From NCBI GenBank assembly GCA_963969595.1, contig OZ018410.1, forward strand, positions 682,001 through 746,000: 64,000 nucleotides of DNA. Direction: 5' to 3'. Shown here piece after piece: positions 34,755 through 46,015 of this stretch (the first letter of the stretch is position 1; every line of letters starts with the position of its first letter). The translations under genes and the position numbers were made by a program. Below the pieces are notes generated by a model. That model had not been told where the DNA came from and made no database searches. It was given only the letters and a program-made list of their open reading frames with translations. This DNA is from Neckera pumila. Its lineage: Eukaryota; Streptophyta; Bryopsida; Hypnales; Neckeraceae.

Positions 34755-37078
34755 AGCATTATATTTTGTAGTGTGCTTTTGACCTTCTAGTCTAGTTATG
34801 TAGATGTGCTTGAATATGAAGTGCACAGTAACATGCCTTCTAAATAGTGTGGAGTTGAAAGTATAAAAGGTTTTCATAAAGTAAGTATAAAGTATATAGG
34901 ATTTGACAAATAGTCATTGAATATTTTTCTTTACAAACAATGATTGATATTACTGAAATTCTGCCCCCCCTCAGCATTTCAAATTGATTGTTTTTGATGG
35001 TGTAAAAGCCAAGTGCAATGTTGCACCCCCCAAGTGCAAAAATGCCTAATTCGGTGTTCATTGTCAAAAACATCGGGGCACTTGTTTCCAAAGTATTGTA
35101 CATTGGGGTCAGATTCATTAGGCCCCATACAAAATCATTTCTTTTTTGGTTGAATTTTAATTCATTAACTCAATTTAGAATTTTTGAAAACTCATTTTAT
35201 AGGTTTTGGAATATTTTGTGACCTTTAGTACACTTCAAAATATTCCCTGACTTTTAGCAATACTTAGAACTTTATTAGTACTCAGGGCTTTACTGATACT
35301 TGCGGTTTACGAATACTTGCAGCTTTGCTTTGTGGATTTTTTGAAGGATTTAAATTATTTTCATTAATATTTTCTACACTCTTCAATTTTGCCATGTCAT
35401 ATCTTATTGGAAACTTTCATTTGATGCCATATTTCATTACATTTTTTGAAGTTTTTTTGAACAAATCTGACCCTAGCGTAGGGTCGATCATTTGTTTCCT
35501 CCACGTGTCCACCTGACTATTAACTTCAAAGAGTTCTCTCTGGAGAAATTTCTGAGATCGTCCTAAGTTGTACTTGTGAAGTGGAAATGGCAGTGACTAA
35601 ATTCACTGATGAACTTTGGGCAACTGATGCTTATTGAGCTCAGTCAGGCTTGGGAGCAATTGCCTGCGCACGCCAGAAGAGCGAATGGACTAACTTCCCT
35701 TCCCTTCTGGCTGGGATGGCCGATGCCTTACAGTACTAAGCTTCGGGGGATTCATTTCCCCGTGAGCGGAGAGGGCTGTCTGGACGTGACGTACAGGCAG
35801 GCTCTTGGGCTTCATCCGGCTGTCGACTAATCTGGAGGTGAGGCCCAAGCACGGCAGTCGGCGGTGGGTACTAACTTACGACGCCCCCCTCACTCCCTCT
35901 ATCAGCAGCGTTAGAGTCTTGGACAAAGTGTTCCTGACCTTCGTGGGAAGCAAGCACTGCCTATTTTTCTTTGCAAGTGAAGTGCTGGACCATACCAAGG
36001 TAGCAAACTCGGGTGAATGACCTCATAAGTTAATTACCTTTCGCTCTCCAACACCTTCGCCAGTCACAGTGGAACTTGAATGAACACCTAGCTTCATGAT
36101 TTCGATCATATCACCACAAACTTTCGAAAGCAACCAATGAAAGGGGAGACATTGATTTCATGTTGCAAGGGGACCAGATCCACGCCAGGTGAGTCTAAAG
36201 TCCACTACACTAATTAGTGCAATTAGGTTGCCCCGTAATAATATCTTGACATTCTACACTATATCAATATGATCCAAGTTATTGTAGAAGGATGCAGAGA
36301 TGTGGGGAAACATGTGTGCTACGTATAGTTACATGGGTTGGTACATTGATTCATGGCTCGGGATCAGAGAATGGCTTGTGCCTCCAATCCATTTGGACAA
36401 GCCATGAGTCATGAGGTAACATGAGGTAACTTCTCTAGGCCGGGTAAGGCAACCAAATTGTCAAAGCAACCCAATTGCACTATTTAGTGTAGGTTCTCAA
36501 CTTGGAAACCTTGAGAAATATATAGTACTTGAGTGTCGGAAATTAACAACAACATATCCCAAGTGAACTTACTGGAGCGTAGGTGCATGCTAACTCTATT
36601 AGTCATGTCATTTTGTCTTCGACTCTCATGCATGACACGCCTCCAGTAAGTTAGGTGAGGCTGCAACTGCTTGTTCAGTTTCATGTTTGCCCGCTTCCAT
36701 TTGTTGTTTAGGCTGAGCTAAGCTAAGCTAGAGATGCCCCCAATCGACCCCGTCTGTCTATCTGTGTGTTCTTCCTTGAGGTGGCTGACAAGTCCGTCGG
36801 GAGCAGTCAGCTAAGCTAGTGACAACGGAAGGGACCAAAAGACCAATTGGACTTGTGGCTGGTGGGCTTGTACTTTACTCCATTTGCGATGAAACCCGAT
36901 TTCATTTGTTTCAAAGAAAAAAAAGACCAATTGGACAAGTGAAGTCCAATTGGGGGGCTGGGCAACTGAACAGGGAGGGAGGGACAATCATCAGTTTGAT
37001 TTGCTTCCCTTGCCTGCTTCATTGGTCCTGGCCACGGAGCTGAACTATATATAGCTTATTATTTCTTTCCTCCACACC
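34755..37078. other. No recognisable gene
   Basis: At 34,990-35,075 there is a copy of the CAAGTGCAAAAATGCC repeat also seen near 25,840. Positions 35,600-36,030 are more GC-balanced, with overlapping accidental-looking frames. At 36,840-36,950 the word CCAATTGGAC is repeated. I see no gene. Confidence 0.4.
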
Positions 37079-37081
37079 TTA

Positions 37082-37551
37082 GAGCATCGCCACTGTGGGG
37101 CGGCCAAATCCCCACGGCAAACCTGAAATACTGAGTTCCTCACACAACAGCGCACAACAGCACGCCCGGTCAGCCAAGAGCCCCCAACGTGTTCAACACA
37201 CCAAATCCTGCAACTGCAATTAATATTGCAATTTTGAAATCAATCCCGAGGTGTGCAATATGTGCCAGATGAATTGGGAGCTATTTTGGGTGAGTTCAAC
37301 GCCACGATGTTCAAGTTGCCTTAATGAAAAGAGCTACTCACCCCAAAATTGATGGACAATGCTCAAAACTTGGTCAACCCCGAGCTCCCTCAAAAATATC
37401 ATTGGCACGCCAAGCTCAAGTACCTTAGGCAAAAAGTGGAGCGCCCAGTGTCTCGAAAGCAACGCCCAGCATCATGGTGGGAACTGTTTCTCCTCCCGGG
37501 CCCGGCCTACAGCGTCCCGGCCTGCTTGCTCATGTCACAGTGGCGATGCTT
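37082..37551. mobile_element. 470-bp MITE, PIF/Harbinger-like, TTA target duplication
   Basis: The left end GAGCATCGCCACTGTG and the right end (reverse complement) AAGCATCGCCACTGTG are inverted repeats. TTA flanks both sides (37,079-37,081 and 37,552-37,554). A second left-type end (GAGCATCGCTACCATG) begins directly at 37,555, so another member abuts it. No transposase is visible. Confidence 0.6.
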
Positions 37552-38185
37552 TTAGAGCATCGCTACCATGACTCAGCCAACATGGCCGGGATGCTATAGG
37601 TTGGGTCCAAAAGCCCAATCTCCCCCCACTGTGGCACGGTCAACAAAGTTTTAACCATTGGGCGCAGGATATTTGGCTCTTTTCCCCTCAGTACCCCGTG
37701 CACGGTGGTATTTGCAGTGAGCCCGGGGTTGACTACTTTTACATTATTTTTAGTGTTTTCTTAATGAGTGGAACTATAGCAATGAGAGGGTGCAAGGGTG
37801 GGGGAATGAATTCAATGCAAAGGGTGGAACTGTAGCAGTGATAGGGTGCAAGGGGGAAGTAGCCACGCACCGGGACGAGGTAGAGTGGACAATCACAAGA
37901 TAGAAGGTTTTCATATTTTTCATATATTTTATAGAAGAAGAAGTCTTCATATTTTCATATTTATTTTTTCTAAGCGGCCTACTCTTCTCAAAATTAACAT
38001 ATATGACATTGGTGATTTGAATGTTTTGTACTATACTTCTCCATTAAGCAAAAAAATTCTTCTATGCTTATCCCAAAGTGCATAAGCTTTTCTAAGTGTG
38101 ATTTTACTATAAAAAAAAGTACATGGATTTGTAGCTATCCCCTAAGAAAAAATTGAGTCATAAGCCATCCTCCAATGTATACCTT
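37552..38185. other. Partial MITE end, otherwise empty
   Basis: It begins with the second GAGCATCGC-type end but no matching right end is found. GGTGCAAGGG is repeated near 37,795 and 37,840. Confidence 0.4.
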
Positions 38186-38508
38186 CCAAGTATGTGGGGA
38201 CACTTTGGAAGCAATCCTTTACACAATGCACACACCACATACCTTGGAAGGGTGGAAAAAAGAAGAATGAAAATAAAAATAAAAATAAAAATCATGAGCC
38301 TTGTTCTAATTTATACCCTCCAAGTATGTGGGGACGCTTTGGAAGCAATCCTTCACACAATGCACACACCACATACCTTGGAAGGGTGGAAAAAAAGAAG
38401 GATGAAAATAAAAATAAAAATTGAAATCATGAGCCTTGCTAAGTATGTGGGGACGCTTTGGAAGCAATCCTTCACACAATGCACACACCTCATACTTTGG
38501 AAGGGAAA
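38186..38508. repeat. Tandem repeat of a hairpin unit, three copies
   Basis: Units start at 38,186, 38,320 and about 38,439 (spacing 134 and 119 bases). Each has CCAAGTATGTGGGGAC at one side and CACCACATACCTTGG at the other, so each unit can fold on itself, followed by an A-rich linker (AAAATAAAAATAAAAATC). Frames across it (38,153-38,542) are repeats, not genes. Confidence 0.75.
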
Positions 38509-38719
38509 AAAAATCCTAAAACAAATAAAAACAAAAAACTGAATTGATATTTGCAAAGTATAAGAGAATATTTAGATATATTTCGTATAAAAAAATATAT
38601 GGATATAAAAAAATATATGTAAATACAAAATGAAACTCTATATAAAAATATATATCACACTCAAATGGACTAGAAAAGGGATCAGACGCACTAAAATCTG
38701 CAATGTAACTTCAATATTC

Positions 38720-39564
38720 ATCATGATTTTTTGAAACTTTTTGTGAAGATAAGAAAACACACAAGCTTTTGGAGAATATAATTTTTATTTCAATTGGTGC
38801 CTGGTAGAGCAAAAATTATGGCACAAAAGGTCCTTTTTTTCAATGGGGTGGGTAGAAATCTCCTCATGCAATTTTCTTTTTTGATTTTTTGCTCATAGAT
38901 TGTAATTTTATCTATATGGGAAGCTTTAGCTCATTCCATTTGGATCTATTATGTGAAAGTTATGGACAATCTTATTTTTTAGATAGTTAGAGCATCTTTT
39001 TGAAAAAATAACTTATAGGATTCATTTCTATATAAAATTTTTACAATTTTTCAAAAAAAATTAGTTGACAAAGTTAAGTTTGTTTGCTAAAACAATCTCA
39101 CCATTGAAATTATGGTGTTTTAATCTCATCTTAGAGCTATTGACGTGACGATTTAGTTTTTCTTTCAATCTTGGACCTACTTCTACTTAACAATTTTATC
39201 AAAAATGAAAATCAAGTGAATTTTTTTTGAATTTTTTTCCTAGATTCTCAACTCAATTCTTCAACACAAAAAAAAATTAAATTAAAAGTCTGTAGTGCAA
39301 TTTTTTTCCACAAATGTTGGTCAAAGTCATCTGAAATTGCAAGCTAGTATTCAAAAAATAATTTTTTCCAACTTCGAATGCTAATATCTTCTAATTTGTG
39401 CAGTCAAACTTTATAAAAATTTTACCATATGATCCAAGATAAATTAAATACAAGATCCTGTAGTTAGATTCTTAAATTTTTTTTTTTCCTTAGATGAATG
39501 TAGCAGAACTGATAGTTTTGAGTCGTTTTTAACAGAAAAATGACCTTGGGACTTTAGGGGTTAA
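38720..39564 (+). repeat. TTAA element family A, copy 7, left end missing
   Basis: The interior matches family A from GATTTTTTGAAACTTTTT onward. It ends GGGACTTTAGGGGTTAA at 39,564. The left 70-80 bases are absent. Confidence 0.65.
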
Positions 39565-39664
39565 GGTTTGGTTGAAGACAATTAATTAAACTCTAGAGCT
39601 ACTTTTATAAGTTATTGCTTGAGAGATGGAAAAAAGACTACCTGGTAGTTTTGAGGGCTGGACA

Positions 39665-40595
39665 TTAATTCCTAAAGGACCAAGGTAATTTTCCTATCAA
39701 AAACCACTCGAAATTGTCATTTCTATTGCAAAGAGAAAAGAGCTTTAAAAATTGTTTTTTCTTGCATACCCAACCGCAAGATCTTATACTTGACTAGTAT
39801 ATGAATATGGGGAAGTAATTTCAGAAACTTTGACCATGTAGATTGCAAGATATATGCATTTAGAGTGAAGAAAATAAGTTTTTTTGCACCTTGCTTGACT
39901 AGATTTTTTGGCTTTGAGTCTTTTTAGTTCAAATTTTTTGCACTATGGACTTTGATTTTCTACTTATTTATGTTAAGTAGTTGAATCAAGAATCTCCCAA
40001 AAAAATTTAGGATAAAAAGTACTTAATTTTCACTCATTAAAAAATTGTTAAGTAGAAGTGGGTTTAAGATTGAAGAAAAAACTAAATTCTTAATAGCTTT
40101 TAGATGGAATTGAATCACAATGACCCCAAGGGTGAGATTGTTCTAGCAAGAAAATCCAACCTTGTCTAACAATTTTTTTGAAAAATTCTAAAAATTGCAT
40201 TGAAAAACGAACTCTACAAGTTATTTTTTTGAGAAGATGCTTAGATTGCCCAAAAAACTAAGATTGTCCATAACTTTCTCATAAATAGTCCAAATTGAAT
40301 GAAACAAAGCTTCACATGTAGACAAAAATATAATCTTTGAGAAAAAAATTTGAAAAAAATTATTTTGACTTTTTGTGATTTTTTTTGGGCTGCCCGCCAA
40401 ACTCCAATTTTGCTTATTGTGCCATAACTTTTGCTCCCGGGCATCAATTAAAATAAAAACTATATATTCACACAGCTCTTGCAGAAATACACAACTTTAA
40501 AAAATACCAAAAAATATTACTAAGAATTGGAGCAATAGAAACCTGCCCGGACTCAAATTGTCCCCTGAGGGGACAAACGGTCCTTTAGGGGTTAA
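39665..40595 (-). repeat. TTAA element family A, copy 8 (complete)
   Basis: It starts TTAATTCCTAAAGGACCAAG and ends GGTCCTTTAGGGGTTAA, 931 bp, reversed. It lies only 100 bp from copy 7 in opposite orientation. It carries the best-preserved subterminal hairpin (TTGTCCCCTGAGGGGACAA, about 40,558-40,576). Confidence 0.8.
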
Positions 40596-40816
40596 AGTGG
40601 TCATTTGAAGTCCTTCCCACAGTCAACGATAAATGTAAAAATTACCTCTATTTTGTGATTGCTTAGTGTCTTGCATTCTTCACTTCTCCTCGTTAATTTG
40701 TGGCTGCTAATTCCAAATTTGAATTCCAAATTTCCAAATTCTATCATGGGTGGCAAATAAAAAATTGCAATGTTTTTCCCAAGGATAAAACTACGGACTT
40801 TGAATGACCACTTTAA
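40592..40816. mobile_element. 225-bp MITE sharing the TTAA of copy 8
   Basis: The ends TTAAAGTGGTCATT and AATGACCACTTTAA are perfect 14-bp inverted repeats; with mismatches they extend to 22 bp (to AAGTCC / GGACTT). The left TTAA is the same four bases that close copy 8. It is probably a different TTAA-targeting element inserted into that site. Non-coding. Confidence 0.65.
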
Positions 40817-40914
40817 CGTCTTGTGTTTTGAGGATCCAAGTCTAGGATGAATGATCAATGTAGGGCTTTTTTTTGAGCAATTTTCTGCTAAAAAGCAATG
40901 AATTTTTTAATATG

Positions 40915-40922
40915 GAATATTC
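40915..40922. promoter_or_regulatory. P1BS-type motif, distal
   Basis: GAATATTC fits GNATATNC, the site bound by PHR1/PSR1-type MYB-CC factors. It lies about 740 bases before the transporter ATG in AT-rich DNA, so on its own it could be chance. Confidence 0.3.
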
Positions 40923-41187
40923 GACGAGATATTCTTTCTTTTCATTGGATGGAATCGCTAAATTGCTAACAAATTTTGGGACGGGATCACTCTATATTGG
41001 ATGAATGTATACTCTTTTGGATGAATGAATGAATTGTGCATTCACACACTGCAGGTTCATCCATTTCCATGGATGTAAATAGCTTTGTCACTCCTGCGAA
41101 GATCGCTTTCTGCACTGCCCAAAAAAAAACTGCTCCAGTGACTTCCTTCAGTTGACTGGTGCAAGGCCGAAGGACACGAGTGCTGGG

Positions 41188-41209
41188 GGATATCCGGTGG
41201 AGCATATCC
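41188..41209. promoter_or_regulatory. Two P1BS motifs in a 14-bp tandem duplication
   Basis: GGATATCC (41,188-41,195) and GCATATCC (41,202-41,209) both match GNATATNC. They sit in two adjacent copies of ATATCCGGTGGAGC (41,190-41,203 and 41,204-41,217). They are about 450-470 bases upstream of the transporter start, in GC-balanced DNA where the motif is not expected by chance. Confidence 0.6.
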
Positions 41210-41435
41210 GGTGGAGCTTCAAAGCCTCCTGGAACTTGGCCCCCGGCCCGGCGGTCCAGAGCCCAGTCCGTCCGGAAAGATCGAAAGTCCCCCAACTGTA
41301 CGAGAAAGGCCTGGACCGTAAACAAGGTACAGATCGGAGCCTACGGACTTGGATCCCGGCCTGGGGCGGCTTCCCAAGGCAGCAGATGATACCTCTGCAG
41401 ACTATTTTAAGGCCAAATCGGACGACATCGGCGCT

Positions 41436-41462
41436 GGATATTCCGATCCTCGCAGCATATTC
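41436..41462. promoter_or_regulatory. Two more P1BS motifs
   Basis: GGATATTC (41,436-41,443) and GCATATTC (41,455-41,462) match GNATATNC, 19 bases apart and about 196-222 bases upstream of the transporter start. Together with the pair at 41,188 they make four sites in 275 bases. Confidence 0.6.
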
Positions 41463-41657
41463 GCGTGCACTGGTGTACTTGAAGGGCTGCAGTACTGTAC
41501 GGCGATATTCGTCAGCGCTCGAGCTTGGATTTGGGCCTTCCTCCGTCCCTACTCTCCCCCTCCGAATGAAGTAGAGACTAGAGAGAACCAGTTCAGGAGA
41601 GTTCCTTTCTGACATTAGTTGGGCAGGGCAAACCTGTTTGGATTGTGGCTTTGAGTC

Positions 41658-44600
41658 ATGGCCGTGCTCGAGGAATATGTCTGGCTGGTGGTCGTGGGCG
41701 CCTTCGTGGCGTTTGGGTTCGGGTTCGGAACTGGTATGATGCATGCGCACTTCTGAGCTAACGAGAACGAACATCGTGTGTACCGAGTTTAGAGTGAAAG
41801 AATGAATGAATGAATGAGTGCAACTGATCTGGAGTGGTTGGAATTGCTCGCGACTAGCGGAGAAGTGCCACAAGCTAGCTGCAGTTCGGCTCACTCGTTG
41901 AAATTCATAAATTTATGTGCATGTATGGGTCTTTATAGAAGGGTACTAGTCTAGAAGCATGAAGTCAGCAAGGTTTGAGAGTTTTCATGCTGCAAAGATC
42001 AGTCCAGGCTTAGCATGGTGGTGGTCAGTGCTGGTTCGGTGGAGCGGGAACCCCAAGCCAGCTGCCGGTGCTAGCTACCCCCCTAGCGACGAGTGATCAG
42101 GAGCCTACTCAGTCTAGAGCAAACTTTAGTCGAATGGTGAATTTTTCATATGAAGTTCGAATCCGAGGAATCGCTTGACTGTTCCCTAGCTAACGATCGA
42201 ATCCCCACTTTGTGACAGGATCCAACGATGTCGCTAATGCCTTCGGAACCTCCGTCGGAAGCAAGACCCTGACTTTGCGTCAAGCGCTGCTGGTAAGACT
42301 TCGGACGAATCGTTACTTTCTCCGTCAAAGCTGCTGCAGTCAGAGCACTGAACTAATGCGGTATTAGTGTGACAGTTGTAGAATTAGTTCTTCATGTTCG
42401 AATTCAGCGCCAGAATTAGAAACATGCTAGATGTTTTCTGAAGAGAAGCTCTTTGGTAGCACAGATAGCAGCAGTGTTCGAGTTCTCTGGAGCGTTGCTC
42501 CTGGGTCGTGTTTCGACGAACACGATTGCTGGAGGTATTGCCGACATCACCGCGTTCGCAGCGAATCCCGAGGTATATGCCTATGGCATGGTGTGCGCCT
42601 TGACGGTGGGCACCATATGGCAGGTGGCGTCGTCCTACATGGGACTAAACACTTCGTCTACTCATACAATCAGTAAGTTCTCTGACCGAGTTCCCAATCT
42701 AGCTCAAACGTTTCGATCAAAATTGAACACTCGAATCTCACATGTACTGATATGTAGATGAAATTTTTTGTCCTTCCCATGCTGAATTGTGACGCTGTCG
42801 TGGACTGCAGTTGGAGCCATTGTCGGGTTCGCTCTAGTGTGGGACGGAAGCAACGCCGTGGTGTGGGCTGAGAAGGATCCCTCTGGAGCCACGTTCCCTC
42901 CTTACAAGGGCATTGTGTCTATCGTGATGGCGTGGTTTGTGGCGCCCATTCTGACGGGCTTCACGTCCGCGCTCATCTTCGGTATCGTTCGATTCTTCGT
43001 GCTGCGCCGCAAGAACGCCTACACGCTATCGTTCTGGTGCCTGCCGCCGATGGTGCTCGTCACCGTGTTCATCAACATCTACTTCGTTTTCACCAAGGGC
43101 GCCAAGAAGTCGCTGACCTCGTCCGGCAACTGGACGGATGCCAAGTCGGCCTGGATTGCTATCGTCATCGCCGTTGGAGTGGCCATCCTCACCGTACTCA
43201 TCGTTCTGCCTCTGTTGAAACGACACTGCGAGAGACTCTTCGACTCTAATGGCCGACCCATTGCCCACATTGATGGCACCAAAGTCGGGGAGAAAGAGAT
43301 GGCGCCCGGGGAAGGGCTGCACAACGGGGAAGGCGAGCATGATGCTATAGACACTTTGGAGCTGGGGGGACCGAACGGAGCCCAGATAACCGCATGGCAC
43401 CAGAAGGCATGGAAGGGCGCTACTCACGGTCTCAACGTCGATATCCACAAAATTGTCAAGACCGACGCCGCTGTCAATGCTATTCATGAGCGTGCTGAAG
43501 TCTTCGAGCCACGCGTGGAGTACGCTTTCTCTTACCTCCAGGTAACCCAGGCCCTTCATCAAATGATTCAGGCTCTCACGTCGTTAGACACGTATTACCT
43601 ACTACTGCTGTTTTCATGGTTTTCCAGATTCATTCATTGTTGCGATCGATAGTTCGCTCACTCGCTCGCTAACTCTCCTAGCTCGCGGGGCGAATCCATT
43701 TGCTTGCTTGCTTGCAGGTGTTCTCTGCCATTTGTGTGATCTTCGCGCACGGAGCTGGTGAAGTGGGATACATGGCGGGACCCCTGGCGGCGATCTGGGA
43801 CGTGTACCAGCACGGGAAGCTCAACAAGAGCGTTTCGCCTCCGGTGTGGATTGTGTTGATCGGCGCTGTGGGTCTGGTGATTGGATTGGCGACCTACGGT
43901 TACAATGTCACTCGAGCCATGGGTGTGCAGTTGGCGAAGCTCACGCCCACTCGTGGATTTGCCGCGGAGTTGGCGACGGCGTTGGTGATCATGATTGCCG
44001 CGCAGTACGGGCTGCCGCAGTCGTCCAGCCAGTGCGTGACGGGCGCCATTGTGGGCGTGGGATTGCTGGAGGGAACGGACGGCGTCAACTGGAAGCAATT
44101 TGGGAGGCAGTTCGCGTCTTGGGTGGGCACGTTGTTGATCGTTGGCTTGGGCGTGGCCGCGTTGTTTGCACAGGGTGTGTACGCTCCCGGGGCTATCGAA
44201 TCCAAACAACTTCGGACGTACAATATGGAAATCGGCACCATCAACAGCAACATGTACAAGGATTTCAACGCCACTTTGCAGACTTACCAGGCCGCCGCTG
44301 TGGCCGGCTCCATCCCCACGTTGACTGCTACTGATTGGGCTGCCCTCAATGCCACCGTTTCCAAGAACGCCAAGACCGTGAAGTCCTACATTGACACTGC
44401 CAAGCCCATTCGAGGTACGTATGTTCGGGAAAGGATGACCATGGACTACATCATCAATAATGATCAAAATAATTCCCGCCCGCAGCGTGCGAAATCAATT
44501 CGGTGGCTCTTCTGAAAGTAATTCGATATATCCGGGCTATATTTGTATACATTAATTTGCTTAACATTATGTTTAAGCTTGCTAATTTGCTGCGTATGTG

Positions 44601-44794
44601 CGTGTGCTTCAGTGCCGGTGATGAACGTGACATCTTCCTTGAAGAAGACGTTGCAAACGTACCAAAATTACACTATCTTCACTCTCGGACAGGTGCAGCT
44701 GTTCCCAGGCGTGGCCAGGTGTAACAGTGGCGACCCGGCGTCCATCACCGCCGGCAACTTCACAGCTACTTGTAAAGCGCCCAAGCTAACTTAA
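41658..44794 (+). CDS. PTB: PiT/PHO4-family phosphate transporter (PTB type), six exons, 655 residues
   Basis: This is a membrane carrier that imports inorganic phosphate, in this family usually driven by sodium or protons. Exons: 41658-41733, 42219-42292, 42465-42672, 42811-43541, 43718-44414 and 44613-44794. All junctions are GT-AG and the 1,968-base sum is in frame. Residues 8-24 form the first membrane segment, then GSNDVANAFGTSVGSKTL (26-43), the first family signature. Further segments follow with STNTIAGGIADITAFA and a SSTHTIIGAIVGF stretch. A polar cytoplasmic-type loop spans about 257-355. The second half starts at residue 364 (FAHGAGEVGYMAGPLAAIWD) and includes PQSSSQCVTGAIVGVG. The tail from about 520 has five N-x-S/T sites. 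The ATG at 41658 directly precedes the first membrane segment. Antisense frames over the exons are shadows. The upstream P1BS cluster suggests induction by phosphate starvation. Confidence 0.92.
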
Positions 44795-45729
44795 GTGGCT
44801 AGCTAGATCGAGGTCGCTCGGTCGGTCGCTTGTAGTATCAATTGTTTCCAGTACTCCAGGTCGCCATCGTGGGTTGTACCACTCACTGTTCTGTATGCTC
44901 TACTGCATGGGTAGTTCGTAATTCAGGGAATGCTCACGTTGAGAGTCAGTATTCGTTCAATTTCCATGGTGTCCCATCAGCCTAGCTAGCTACCAGTAGT
45001 CCGGTGATAGACTTCGTTCTCGCATATCCTTAAATATTCAGCTTATACACGAGCTGTATATGGAGCTGGTTTGATGGTGGAGCACGAGCCATGGGTTTAC
45101 AGTGGTCTGGAATGTCATGAACCATAAATTAGACTCCGAGGAAGATGGAGAGATAGATCAGATTGATTGACTGTACTTGTATCAGATTTGTGCATGCCGG
45201 TAATCTGCGCAGAAAAGCAATGTCAAAGTGTTGGATGTGTACTTGTGTAGCCCGTATGATTGCTGTAAGCATCTGAAACTAGCTTTTTTGTCTCAACAGT
45301 CTGGGAATAAAAGTGAGATTGAATTTCGAAAGGCGCGGGGTACGTTTCCATGTTTCATGACTCAGTGATTGTAATGTTCCATCATACCTAGAATGTCAGT
45401 AATGTGGATCTTTCTTCAGTTGTCGAATGCTATAATGATGAGCTTCTCCGTTTCCATGATCATTGTTTTTGAGTAAGACATAATTTGTACGTCAGTGTGT
45501 CATTGCTATCTGAGCGCAGTGCTGAGCGGAGCAATGTATTATATGGGAGCTCAGTATTGAGTAAATACCCGCCATGATTCGTTCTTTTGTTTGCCACTGA
45601 CATCCTGGACGGGCGAGTCAGCGAGGCTCAGATTCCTCATAACTTACCGATGGCAGAAATTTAATGTGCTCCAATACCATTTTTTCAAAGGTACTCCGTA
45701 CTAAACTTTTCTGCTCCAGTATCCATTAA
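44795..45729. other. 3' region of the transporter gene
   Basis: No second gene is seen. One further P1BS match (GCATATCC) is at 45,022-45,029, downstream of the coding region. The 3' untranslated part probably ends after the AATAAA at 45,306. Confidence 0.5.
45306..45311 (+). terminator. Candidate polyadenylation signal
   Basis: AATAAA, about 510 bases after the transporter stop codon, in mixed-composition DNA. Plant signals are loose, so an earlier site is possible. Confidence 0.35.
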
Positions 45730-46015
45730 CTACTGTTCACAGCGATTGAGAGGAGTTGGCCTTGACGAAATGAAGCGAACCCATCTGTACGTCATCCCAT
45801 GTGCCGTCATGTAATAACTTAGATCGAGGTTGATGGGCGTATCCACGAATTCAATCGAGAGTGCCAGAGTGCCTGCCCTAGTTTGGAAGGTTGCCTGCCG
45901 GGGAGGTTGTCGGTCAACCCAAATCAAAGAACACCAAAGGTTTTGGTAGTTTTCATTTTCTTTTTCAAAGAGATGGTGACCATTGCAATAAAAAACACAC
46001 GTGAAAGAAGAACAA

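Noticed and set aside
41148..41894. 248-codon minus-strand frame across the transporter promoter and exon one
   Set aside because: It lies antisense to the P1BS region and the first exon, shows no domain, and its length follows from local GC content.
43026..44467. Long minus-strand and alternative plus-strand frames over exons four and five of the transporter
   Set aside because: They are shadows of a GC-rich coding exon whose sense frame is clearly a PiT protein.
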